From Eutreptiella sp. 'Long Island Sound 2002' (Eukaryota; Euglenozoa; Euglenophyceae; Eutreptiales; Eutreptiaceae), in the NCBI GenBank assembly GCA_964036045.1, contig OZ038381.1, forward strand, positions 105,777,367 to 105,841,366: a stretch of 64,000 bases of DNA. The letters run 5' to 3'. Shown piece after piece: positions 54,752 through 64,000 of the stretch. The position numbers and the translations under genes are program-made. The stretch's first letter is position 1. Each line of letters begins with the position of its first letter. A model generated the notes under the pieces. The model worked only from the letters and a program-made list of their open reading frames with translations, was not told the origin of the DNA and made no database searches.

Positions 54752-55544
54752 TGAAGTAAGAAAACGTGCTTTTCCAATGCTTTAGAGTATACTTTAGTTG
54801 TATAAGAGGTGCTGTAAGCACTCATGCATTTTTATCTTAGTATTGGCCCAACCAGAATGGGTGATAACACACTTTGACCTATGGAACCAAACACTAAATC
54901 AGAATGTGGTGTAGACCCCTTTATCCCCAAGCTATAGGCACTAAAACATCTTTTCCTGGGTTGCTGAGGCACTGATATACTGAGGGCAGAGGCCATGAAT
55001 TTATCTATGTTTTCTCATGAATTCCTAGCTATCCTAGTGGTATGCACCCCAGGGGGCGGGGCACCTCTTTTTGAGAGGTCCTGGGTTCAATACCCAGTCA
55101 GCCTAGCTAAGTAGGAATATCCCATGTGACATGGCAGTGACCTCAGCGCCACAAGCCATGCCACCTCAGCACCTATGGGACCCAAAAACAAAGAGTGCAC
55201 ATCTCAAGATGGCACTGTGGATGGGAGTGAGCCCTTAAGGCAGTTTTTCAACCAGTGTTTCTCCAACATGTAAAATATTTCATCCTGAGTTGCAATGTAT
55301 GCTAATTGCTGTGGTCCATTGTTGATAGTTGTCTTTCTCTAACTCTTTGTGACTGCAGCCCTTCATGCTCTGATCCTGATCTTCTTCTACTTGCTTATCT
55401 CTGGCTTGGGTTATCCTGGATTGGTTGTATTTCAACAATAAAACATTTTGTCCATCAAAAACAAGCAGCAGGAACCCTACACCAGCAGCGAGCAGCAGGA
55501 GAGGCACAACAAACACACGATGTTGAAATCACTATAAAACCTTC
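54752..55544 (+). repeat. Element E2 5' LTR
   Basis: Similar to 49536-50314, including the tRNA-like module at about 55028-55107, but diverged in the TATA region. Confidence 0.8.
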
Positions 55545-55674
55545 TGGTAGCAAGAGGCAGACAGTCTCTGCGTACTGGCAGCAACCCCGTGCCGTACATC
55601 CAGTGCGCCGAGATCTGTCATATATAAGCAAGAAGGGCGAACAAATATGGACGGAAAAGAAAGAGGACACCGAC

Positions 55675-58136
55675 ATGAGGACGGCGCCTGAGGCACCAGC
55701 GATCCCAGCACCTGGTGAACCTGAACCCGGACCTAGCGCTGTACCTTCGGTGCCCTTACATGGGCCAGTGGACGTGGCGGATGATTCGCTGGAAGGACTT
55801 CAGTCGGCCTTCCGAGCCCTCTCAGTCGAGGAGGTGGACAGCAATCCTGTGAAGAGAAAGAGAGAGAGAGAGAAGGATGCTGGAGAAGGTATGGCAGACG
55901 AAGGAGTAGACCATGGGCACCACCTGACGAGTGATTCGACCTTCGAGGGCGCACCAAGCGCTTCTGGCCTCCACGCATCACCCGCTCCTACAACCACCAC
56001 ACTCTCAACTCCAGAACCAGCCGCTGCAACATCCACACCCATAACCAACCCGCCTATGGCTGAGGGCACAGGCCTTATTGGTATGCCTACCTACCCTGCC
56101 TATGGTGTGAACCCACCTACCACTGCGTTTCCAGAGGCAACTACTACCAGTGAGCCGGTGGCCTCCAGTTCTGCGCCGCGATGGTATGCGGCTGACTATC
56201 ACCATCCCCTACCCGCTACGGGAGCCTATGTGGATGTTCCTGGGCATGCAACCCTGAGTGGGCTGAGGAGAGGACCAGAGTCATGCGGGAGCAGGAATAG
56301 AGGATCGGGGAGATCCTCCAACAGGTCCCTGACGCGATCGGAGATAAAAAAGGCTCTCCAAGGAGCCACCTCTGAAATTGTGGGCGGTCTCACTCAAGAG
56401 ATTCGGGCTAAACTAGAGCCCCTGATTCCGCCCCAAGCGTCACCTACCATGGTGGGAATTTCACTGCATCGAGTACAGGCTAACCACCTGGTGGCAGGGT
56501 TGACAAACACCCTGGGGAGCCTGAGGAGTCGGCCGATGCCGACCCCTGCAGCGATACTGAGAAGCCCTTTCGTACCGAGAACGGCCCAGCCATCCTACAG
56601 CCACGTGGGGATTTCTACGAGAGCCGAGCTGGACCTGCTGGGGCTGACAGCCCTGAGGGCAATGGTGGACGTGGAGCCCTATGGCTCTAGCGATCTAGGC
56701 GGAGACCCCTCCGATGATAAGCTGCCGTTGATGACTTCTGCTTCGCCCCCGGAGGACGACGACCCTGAGGACCCTGGGAACCCAAGTGGGCAGAAGAAAA
56801 AGAAGAAGAGGAAGACCCGGCGCCCTGAGGAACGCAGGTCTGAGGAGGGCAAGGCCATTGCCACCTCCAAGACTGTGGTGAACTTGCCTGAGTTCACAGG
56901 CAAGGACCTCAGCAAGTTCGCTGAGAATTTTGGCCGGTTCCTTCGATTGACCGGCCAAGCCCACGCTAGTGGACGGGTCAAGTGCGATCTGCTCCTGCAG
57001 TGTTGCAAGACCAAGTACCTGGAGAAGCAGGTCAAGCAGATCGTGACTATGTCCGCCACCATTGCCGATGAGTTGGTTGCCTTGGAGAGGCAGTACCCGA
57101 TCTATGAAACCGACCTCTCCATCAGGGCTGAGATCCAGAACCTGGCCGTGCTGCCCAACAACCCCAAACCTGGCAGGGTCTCTGAGCTGTTGGCTGACTT
57201 GGATCTCTGGACTGGACGATTGACGCCCGGTTCCTACAGCAGCGACGACCTGCTTTTCTGGTTGCTGGCTAAGCTCCCCCGAGAGCTGTTGGACGAGTGC
57301 TGTTCAACAGCAGAGCGCAAGGCTAGAGCCCTCCACTACGAGGATTTATGTGTACTACTCCTGGAGCTGGTGCTGGAGAAAGAAAGCGACCAGCACCTGA
57401 ACAACTACCGTCCTGGAGGGGGAGGCTGTGGATGCCAAGGCAAAGGGTACCAAGGATCCAGACCTGGACAGGGGACTACACCCAAACACGCCCGTATCAT
57501 GGAAAACGACAAGGAGCTCTTCTGATGTGATGTCAGAGATGAGCAGGGCCACTTGCAGCACGCCCCAGACTGCGAGCAGCGAGACTGCTTCGTAGTCCAA
57601 GGGAAGAAGCAGGAGACCAACACCGGCGCCAAGGCGAAGATGCCGGATCACTACAGGTGTACTATCTCGGTGCCTTCTGTGGGAAGAGGAAGCACTATGA
57701 GGATGAGTGCCACCACAAGCAGCGCCCGTCAGCGAAGCTGAAGGGTGAGGATCCTGGCAAAGGCTATGGCAAAGGTGGAGGCAAAGGCAAAGGCAACGAC
57801 TCCGGCAAGGGCAAGTCGAAAGGACGTGGACCAGGTCAAGACAGGAGTCAAGGTGGACGAGGAGAAGGCGCTAACCGCCAGTCAGACAAGGACAACAAGA
57901 ACCCGGACAAGAACGGAGGCAACCCCAACCCCAATCCATGGTGGAACTCCGAGCCCTCTGGGGGGCAGTCTGGTTCGACCACACGCTCACAAACGCAGGC
58001 CCAGCGAGAACAAGGGGCTGAGCGTGAGCATGAAGGCGGTGATGACGGCAACGCTAAGAAGAGAAGCCGTTTCATGAGGATGGCCCGCAAATTCCGGAAC
58101 AAGGGATTCGGGGTGACCTGTCCCGCGGAGGTCTGA
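55675..58136 (+). pseudogene. Element E2 gag
   Basis: The frame is open upstream into the LTR, and the methionine at 55675 follows the primer site and aligns with the start region of E1 gag. One frame covers the N-terminal low-complexity region, the arginine/serine patch and the capsid-like domain (LPEFTGKDLSKFAENFGRFL to LELVLEKES), ending with TGA at 57523. The nucleocapsid follows in another frame. A one-base loss near 57670-57685 relative to E1 splits the zinc knuckle, leaving FCGKRKHYEDECHH in frame without the first cysteine. The terminal TGA at 58134-58136 is followed by CGG. Confidence 0.85.
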
Positions 58137-58541
58137 CGGGGACGCTCCGGTGGGGCCCTGGACTTGGTGTTCTGTGTACGTGTTCGACTAGGGGGACGTG
58201 AATACCTGGGGGTATTGGACACTGGGGCCACCATATCTATAGTGGCCAAGAAAATTTTACCTTGTTGGAGCCTGAAGAACACCATGACCAGCGCGGCTAT
58301 ACGAATGGGGGATGGGCATGTGGTGCACAGCTGCGGGGACTGTGAGGTGGAGGTACCTATGGGCTCCCGAACGATCGCCCATCGGTTCTATGTGATGGAC
58401 ACTGAAGCCTTCGACTTTTTATTGGGGACGGACTTCTTCGTGCAGCACTCCCAGATACAATCCCTGACGCTGCAAGCGCCCTACCTCCTCTACTTGGACC
58501 ACGGAGAGGGTAGAGAGTCCGTGCCACTGGAGCACTCTTAG
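58137..58541 (+). pseudogene. Element E2 protease
   Basis: In phase with the end of gag across the UGA. It contains VLDTGATISIV with the catalytic aspartate, a conserved HSCGDCEVEVPMG strand, and FLLGTDFF, the second retropepsin landmark. It ends at a private TAG (58539-58541) at a place where E1 is open; the same phase continues afterwards. Within this domain the copy is intact. Confidence 0.85.
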
Positions 58542-59758
58542 CACACCTCAAGCTACCTGAGGGTATCGAAGGAGGAGCCCTCGAACATGATGACGGCCTC
58601 CAAAACTGAGGACTATCAACTATTGGGGAAAGTCCTAGACCAGGGTCTGAAGGAGTTGGGTTACTCTAGAGACGACTTGAGTGTGGAGTTGTTCGCCAGC
58701 GACAAGCAACATGTCCTGGACCTTTACTGCAGCAAGGGGAAGAACTGCAGCTACAAATTTTATTGGCCCTCTTTTGGGATGGCCTACGGGAACCCCAGGC
58801 TCAGTGAACTGGGTAAGGTCTTGACCAAGGTGGCCTTGGAACGTTCCCGCATGGTCCTGTGTTCCCCCGATTGGGGAGCCCATGGGGGCAACGAGTACTG
58901 GCGAACCCTCCTGGACAGGCTGACTATCAGCTCTGTTGGGTTGCCTGATGAGGCCATCTACGTGCCTCTGGGGCGTAAGACGCCTATCGGGAAACCCGGA
59001 TGGAGGATGTGTGCTCAGTGTGGTGGACGGAGGTCTTACCTCCATCCCCTGGGAAGACCTGGACTCGACTCTGGTCCGGGCTATACAACGAGAAAGCGAC
59101 GGACTCGCCTTGGGTGACTTGAAGGATCGACTACGACCTCAAGATGCTTTTGAGACTATACCCGGAGGAGATAAATACGTCATTACTAACACCAACGCCC
59201 CCAACTCTTCCTGCCATGTACCTGTTCCTGATGGAGTCTCTGAGTGTGGACTATCCGAGCTCCCCAGCTCTATCCACGCAGATGACAAAACTGAGCATGA
59301 CGCCTTCTTCGTGCAGACTTGCGTGGAGGAAGTGGAGAACGCTGAGTACGTTGCCCCACTGAAACCCCTACTCTCCATGAGGATGGAAGACCCCGTGGAC
59401 AAAGAGCTCGACCTCAGATCCAGGCTAAGGGAGTATGTGGACTCCAGGAGGAGGTTGGTGGCAGAAAAACTATGCTACGCCAAGCCTACTCGCAGCTCAT
59501 GGCGACTGAACCAAGGACGTAGGGGAGATCTATCCCAATTGAAGGAGGACCTTGAACAGAAGATCACCACCTGGCAAAGGGAGGTAGACCTGAAGCTCAT
59601 GAAGAGCGTGTGGGGTGCCCATGTGGGGACCCCAGAGGAGGACAACCTCTCGGAGGAATGTGTATGTGAACCCCCTCAAGCGTGCCTATGTTGCCATCGT
59701 CCACCGGAGATGGTTGAACGAGACCTGATATATATGCCTACTAAGGGTTGAAGGATAC
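58542..59758 (+). pseudogene. Element E2 methyltransferase-like module and acidic linker
   Basis: From 58587 one frame encodes VELFASDKQ, a YWPSFGMAYGNPRLS block, a MVLCSPDWG strand and a YWRTLLDRLT helix, then VPLGRKTP. This matches the corresponding region of E1 and resembles the methyltransferase-like domain of DIRS elements, though NPRL departs from an active NPP(Y/F) box. One extra base near 59005 shifts the remaining linker (58936-59751, with CCHRPPEMVERD near its end) to another frame. Element F interrupts it at 59759. Confidence 0.7.
59755..59758. repeat. Target-site duplication of element F (left, ATAC)
   Basis: ATAC is repeated at 61969-61972, and E1 has a single copy at the matching site. 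Confidence 0.88.
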
Positions 59759-60110
59759 TGAAGAGGTAGCGGCAGGGTCTCCCTACCGCTACCCGCTGTG
59801 GCTCGCACGTGCGCTGAATAGCGCAATTTATGACGTAAAATGGGATTACGAAAGCTACAGAGCAATAGCGAGGATTGCCGTTCTTTATGTTAAAATAGCA
59901 GTTTTTTATAATAAATTTATGCTGTTGTGCCCCATTATGTAATTATTCGCGAGATTTCACTGTTTTTCCGTGTTTTCACAGGCATCTATGTAGATTTGAA
60001 GGCCTGTGGCTAACTCCTTAGAACAGTTTAAGCAACTTAAACCGACTCACGAAATGTTCGATTCTTGCAGAAATTGCGGTGCTTTGCATGAGGGTCACGA
60101 AAATGCTTCA
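59759..60110 (+). repeat. Element F 5' LTR
   Basis: Nearly identical to 61617-61968, with few substitutions. An AT-rich TATAATAAAT-type stretch lies near 59908. The segment 60015-60029 pairs with the interior right after the LTR. Confidence 0.93.
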
Positions 60111-60125
60111 AAACTGTTCTAAGGA
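60111..60125 (+). promoter_or_regulatory. Putative self-priming primer-binding site of element F
   Basis: AAACTGTTCTAAGGA lies immediately after the LTR and is a perfect 15-base complement of TCCTTAGAACAGTTT at 60015-60029 in the LTR. It does not start with TGG as tRNA sites do. The 3' LTR copy (61873-61887) matches at 14 of 15 positions. Confidence 0.65.
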
Positions 60126-60601
60126 CCCTGAACAGCAACAGCTGCCGGCCGCAGCGCATCGCAGCGCCAAGGAGCGGCGCCAACACGCGCTGAAGCCAGA
60201 AGGCGCTGGGCGCAGCGCCAGTCAGCACCGCAACGTGGCCGTCAGCCGCAGCAAGCGGCCAGAGGAGAGGCAGCAAGTGCCTCCGCAGCGTCCCGGATGA
60301 GCAGCAGCGACAGCAGCGGCGTCAGGACGTGGGGACTGCAAAATTGCGGCTACAACCTGGACAGCACGAGCGACGCGTCAGACTGGAGTCCCAGTCCAAG
60401 GCCAAGTTCGAGCCGCAGTCCCGGGTTCGAGCAACAGAGGTATGGCCCTTCCAGCCGTCAACCCTATGGCCGTGGGAACCAGCACGGCGGCAGCATCGGC
60501 CGTCCCAAGAGCGGCAGTACCAGTCGCAATCGAGATTACCGTGAGGGCCACCAGGCCGTCGAAAGAGAGCTCTTCCGCAAGCCGGACCATCGTCAAGCAG
60601 C

Positions 60602-61120
60602 GTGGGATCGCCAACCAGCGTCCTGGAGAATGCCGGAGTGCCAATCAGCGCTCCACCGAAGACAAGGTCCAAGCCGTGGTCACGCAGACCGTGGTCAAGC
60701 GTCAAGGGAGCGCCAACCTGCGCCCCAGAAAGCGCCGGAGTACCGACCAGTACCCCAACGTGGAGGAGCGTTCACCAGAAATCCACGCAACCCCATCCCA
60801 GCCGGTTAAGCTCGGAGATCGCCATCCTACCAACGAAGACGGTGGAGTTGAAGGCCTGGGCCGCAGAGATGGCAGCGTGGGCGAGGGATGCAGCAGCGGA
60901 GATCCGGACCCTGAAGTCGGAGCAGGAGAGTCTGCAAGAGCGAGTCCGTCGCCTGGAGAAGACGTCCAAGACGAAGTCCGCTACGGAGGAAGCGAAGAAG
61001 AAGGTGGATGTCATGGAGGACTTCCAGACGCCGGAAAAGACCGCCACGACCAGCGGAGCGATCAACCAAGACAGTGGGACGCAGACGCCTGGCAGTGGCA
61101 GCTGTCGTTGGAGACGGTGA
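60602..61120 (+). CDS. Element F coiled-coil protein
   Basis: The frame ends at 61120 with a C-terminal half that is clearly protein-like. It has an alanine/glutamate heptad pattern (VELKAWAAEMAAWARDAAAEIRTLKSEQ region), then basic residues and a threonine/serine-rich tail. Upstream, between 60297 and 60600, arginine/serine/glutamine-rich sequence is open in several phases, so the start is not determined. It may be a reduced Gag-like or structural protein. No zinc knuckle, protease or RT is present. Confidence 0.45.
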   Translation: MGSPTSVLENAGVPISAPPKTRSKPWSRRPWSSVKGAPTCAPESAGVPTSTPTWRSVHQKSTQPHPSRLSSEIAILPTKTVELKAWAAEMAAWARDAAAEIRTLKSEQESLQERVRRLEKTSKTKSATEEAKKKVDVMEDFQTPEKTATTSGAINQDSGTQTPGSGSCRWRR

Positions 61121-61610
61121 TAATCTAAAATTCCGTTTGTTGGAACACCTGTGGGCAAGTCCAGTCTTGTCAGACTTGCCGTGGTGAGAGCCCAGTCTTG
61201 TCAGGCTCCACCAACCGGGTATATATGTGGGTCTTAAAACCCATGTATATATGGGGCAGATCAGCCACTGGCACACCCACCCGCACTTGTACAGTACAGT
61301 GCACGGTGCCTGGGTAAGGCACGAACTGACACAGCAACATGGATTTGATGCTGAGGTGCAATGCTGTGTGCGTGCCTGTCCTGTTGTTTGTTTTTTGAAA
61401 GCATGGAGGTTTTTGGGAAACTGAAAACCTTTGCCCGGTTTTCAAAACAAACGGGGCAGGCCACCCAGGGACCTTTTTCTTAATCTTTTCCTAGTGTGGC
61501 AAAGCAGGTTTTTGCCTGAGGGTAGTATTGGTGCTCCCCACCGGACACCTAGGAAGAGGCTACCTCTGGGGTTTGTTTTTCCCCTTGGGGGATAAACAAA
61601 CCTTCAAGTA

Positions 61611-61616
61611 GGGGGG
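61611..61616 (+). promoter_or_regulatory. Polypurine tract of element F
   Basis: AGTAGGGGGG directly precedes the TGAAGC start of the 3' LTR. Confidence 0.8.
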
Positions 61617-61968
61617 TGAAGCGGTAGCGGCAGGGTCTCCCTACCGCTACCCGCTGTGGCTCGCACGTGCGCTGAATAGCGCAATTTATGACGTAAAATG
61701 GGATTACGAAAGCTACAGAGCAATAGCGAGGATTGCCGTTTTTTATGTTAAAATAGCAGTTTTTTATAATAAATTTATGCTGTTGTGCCCCATTTTGTAA
61801 TTATTCGCGAGATTTCACTGTTTTTCAGTGTTTTCACAGGCATCTATGTAGATTTGAAGGCCTGTGGCTAACACCTTAGAACAGTTTAAGCAACTTAAAC
61901 CGACTCACGAAATGTTCGATTCTTGCAGAAATTGCGGTGCTTTGCATGAGGGTCACGAAAACGCTTCA
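61617..61968 (+). repeat. Element F 3' LTR
   Basis: Copy of 59759-60110 with the same length of 352 bases. Confidence 0.93.
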
Positions 61969-61972
61969 ATAC
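61969..61972. repeat. Target-site duplication of element F (right, ATAC)
   Basis: Matches 59755-59758. Confidence 0.88.
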
Positions 61973-61973
61973 T

Positions 61974-62735
61974 ACCAAGGGCAGAGAGTCGGTGGAGGAT
62001 CACCTCCCGACGTCTATTACTCAAGGGGCAAGCAACTTACACTCCGACAAAGACACGGAGGACAAGATCAAGCAATTAGACCCGCGGGTGCAGACGCCTA
62101 TAAGGACCTATCTTGAGGTGTTCGGAGAACTACCCCCTCCAGCCTCATGTGACAAGCTGGTACAGTCGGACCTCAAGCTGAAACCCGAGTTCGTGGGTAA
62201 CAAGATCCGGAGGAGACCCTATCCAGCTCCTAAAGAGCAGGCCGACGACATTGAGCGACAGATAGAAGAATTTATCGACGCTGGCCTAGTCCTGGAGTAC
62301 AAGGACGGGGACAACCCCCAACACTGCAGCCCCTGTTTCCTGGTGGCTAAACCTGGGTCTACAGCCAAACGGCTGGTAGTGGACTACGGAGAGCTGAACA
62401 AGAAAACGCTGAACCACTCAGGGTCCATTCCGAATATGGAGTCTACCCTTGAGAAGATAGCCTCCTGTCGCTACAAGACGAAGATGGACAAGAGGAGCCG
62501 ATTCTGGCAGGTGGACCTGACTCCCAACGCTCAGGAGCTACTAGCCTTCATCACCGCTCAGGGGAGGGTGTTCAAGTGGAAGGACATGCCGTTTGGCGTG
62601 GCCAACGCACCCGCTCTATTCCAAGAGCTGATGAACAAGATCTTGTCCATCCTACGAAGGAGACCTAAGGTGCAGGAACTTAAACCCCTCGGGGCCCAGA
62701 TGAAGGCACACATCGACGATGTATCCCTACGTGCT
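61974..62735 (+). pseudogene. Element E2 reverse transcriptase (truncated)
   Basis: After element F the pol frame resumes with an acidic segment that aligns with the end of E1 pol (GASNLHSD). It then enters a Ty3-type RT: RRRPYPAP, CSPCFLVAKP, LVVDYGELNKKT, MDKRSRFWQVDLT, DMPFGVANAPALFQELMN and the catalytic AHIDDVSL. The recognisable sequence ends right after that box, so the thumb, RNase H and integrase are missing. The following translation to 62894 is not RT-like. Confidence 0.88.
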
Positions 62736-63300
62736 CATTTGGATCAGGTACCCTTGAATTACCCAAGTGAAACCGTGGTTCAACCGAGTTCAACCGCGCA
62801 CTTTCATTACGGCTTCCCCACGGTTGAACCCCTATCGTGGTACAGCAACAAATTGCTAAGTAGCAACCTGAAAACCGCTATTTTTCAGCCCTGAAAGAGA
62901 TGCCACACTCCCTAAAAAGAATGTTGTTGAAAACATTCTTACCTCATTGGTGCAAAACACTGGAGACCTATTTCTCTCGGATCATATTTCACGGCGGTGG
63001 TGGTGTAGGTGCCAGTGGCGGTGGCTGTATTGGTGAAACCGCACGGCTTCATCATCACCTTTTCGTCAGGCGTGGTGACATACACCCCTGCGCCTTGTTT
63101 GGATTCCCTTTAGGACTTTGGACCCTTTTTAGTGAACAACAATTACATGCAATCCTACACTTGATTGTCAGAAGCTTGTTTCCTCATGGATTGCACTAAA
63201 ATGTAACCGGCTTTCGAGGTGGTTCAACCGCTGGACAGGCGCGCGGTTGCACGGGCTTCACCGGTTCAACCGCTGATGCACGAAGCGCTACACAAAAAAC
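62736..63300. other. Unassigned sequence with GGTTCAACCG repeats
   Basis: GGTTCAACCG occurs near 62776, 63222 and 63263, with related or inverted forms near 62790 and 62821. A GT/GGT-rich patch lies around 62995-63035. No coding domain is seen. This is probably the edge of another insertion into E2 that continues beyond the window. Confidence 0.45.
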
Positions 63301-63306
63301 ACATCT

Positions 63307-64000
63307 TCACCTTGGGAAGCCAAACAAGACCAGTTCATTCTGCATCGCCACAGGCAGACGTCCCCATGCAATGCCTGTGTACGGTACGAGCACAATGTGC
63401 TGTCCAGACCACGGCAGAGGCATCTGGAGCCTAAGAGCGTTAAACATGACCCCATATCGAGGATTCACAATGTGTCCCCATAAAAAATCACGCCCCCAAC
63501 GTATCCATGCAGGACTAGAAGGCCCATTTGCACAAAGTAGGGCACTGGTAAACAGTTCCCCCCCGACAAAATCACCCAGGGAAATTTCCACGTAAGGGGA
63601 CTGTCGTCCTTTGGATGCGTATGTACAAGCATGGGATGATCGCCCACCCCATGGACCACTGCGAGCGCAGTGTAGGTTAGCTGGGGGAGTACACTTCGGA
63701 TGTGTGCGTTCACGCGCCGGACCAGGTCCGGATCTCTCCTCGTTTGCACTGCAACTTGCATACAGTGATGCCCCTGCACCATTACGGCCCCCCACAACTG
63801 CATACGGTACCGTGCTCCATGTCGCTCCCGCCACTGCCACCCCCTCATTCCCTTGAGGCACGTGAAAAGTCAGTCGTTTGGGAGTGGCTGTTCCTTCACG
63901 TGAGGCACTGGTGCACCAACCTCTGGGGCTGCCTCTTCGTTATCTTCCTGCTTACATGCAGGCATTTCCTCGTCCTTCGGCGCTCCACCAACCCCCTTAA
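63307..64000 (-). pseudogene. Possible 2OG-Fe(II) oxygenase-like gene fragment, frameshifted
   Basis: On the minus strand an acidic segment (DEEMPACKQEDNEEAAPEVG) is followed by a TGA and then, in the same phase from 63848, RRDPDLVRRVNAHIRSVL and LVHTHPKDD. Near 63590 protein-like reading changes to the phase of the 63307-63861 frame, with VEISLGDFVGGELF, FNALRLQMPLPWSG and IVLVPYT before a stop at 63307. The order of an H-x-H/D patch, a GDFxGGELF strand, and PWxGxxIVLVxYT resembles 2OG-Fe(II) dioxygenase-like folds. This is motif impression only. The gene is broken or partial. Confidence 0.35.

Larger units (their letters stand above)
59759..61968 (+). mobile_element. Element F: small non-autonomous LTR retrotransposon
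   Basis: Two 352-base direct repeats (59759-60110 and 61617-61968) flank a 1,506-base interior, with ATAC duplications outside. LTRs start TGAAG and end GCTTCA; the right copy has matching TGAAGC/GCTTCA ends. A G run (61611-61616) precedes the 3' LTR as polypurine tract. The interior encodes only a short coiled-coil protein and no RT, so movement must rely on another element. The first 15 bases after the 5' LTR are the exact complement of an LTR segment, suggesting self-priming. Confidence 0.92.
54752..62735 (+). mobile_element. Element E2: Ty3-like retrotransposon inserted in E1, interrupted by F, 3' end missing
   Basis: Begins TGAAGTAAG directly after E1 pol sequence. It has LTR, primer site, gag, protease, methyltransferase-like region, then element F at 59759-61968, then RT. 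RT homology stops near 62735, right after the catalytic HIDDVSL box. RNase H, integrase and 3' LTR are not in the window, so the element is truncated or interrupted again at that point. Confidence 0.87.

Noticed and set aside
60297-61128. Two other long frames in element F (60297-60809 and 60442-61128)
   Set aside because: They overlap the coiled-coil frame. Their sequence is repetitive arginine/serine or glycine/aspartate-rich and lacks heptads or motifs.

Overview
The window is eukaryotic DNA made almost entirely of nested retroelements. There are no ribosome-binding sites or operons, and no host gene that I can name. The mixture of chromodomain Ty3/gypsy elements, a DIRS element with a tyrosine recombinase, very GC-rich interspersed DNA and tRNA-like modules suggests a large, repeat-rich algal or early-plant type genome (a charophyte-like green alga is my guess, low confidence). 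Nothing here identifies the species.

Layout. (1) 1-1420 is GC-rich DNA carrying four units of a ~180 bp tandem repeat. (2) 1438-12654 is an old, broken Ty3/gypsy element on the minus strand (element A). A complete 4,978 bp DIRS element (7210-12187) sits inside its gag; removing it rejoins gag in frame. (3) 12655-15350 is non-coding DNA with a minisatellite. (4) A GC-rich, unrecognised locus (about 15400-17063 and 45751-49535) was one stretch that is now split by a 28.7 kb nest. (5) That nest is element CD (17064-45750, minus strand, 2,363 bp LTRs, target duplication AAGG). Element B (23342-36562, plus strand, same family, target duplication GCAG) lies inside its integrase, and a 2.25 kb poly(A)-ended retrocopy or LINE-like insert (18264-20512) lies in its 3' LTR. 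(6) 49536-62735 holds a second Ty3-like family: E1, with E2 inserted into it in the same orientation. E2 is itself interrupted by a small LTR element F (59759-61968). (7) 62736-64000 is unassigned sequence with a broken minus-strand gene that may encode a 2OG-oxygenase-like domain.

Most coding regions are damaged by private stops or frameshifts, but comparing copies shows the ancestral design. In both Ty3 families gag and pol lie in one frame separated by a single stop conserved between copies (UAG in B/CD, UGA in E1/E2). All the Ty3-type elements also carry, between protease and reverse transcriptase, a module resembling the methyltransferase-like domain that DIRS elements carry after RNase H. 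B, CD and F all made 4 bp target duplications. F appears to prime reverse transcription from its own RNA.

The nesting gives a relative order: GC-rich locus, then CD and E1, then B, the LINE-like insert and E2, then F; separately, A then DIRS. Claims rest on direct reading of the sequence and motif recognition; no database search was possible.
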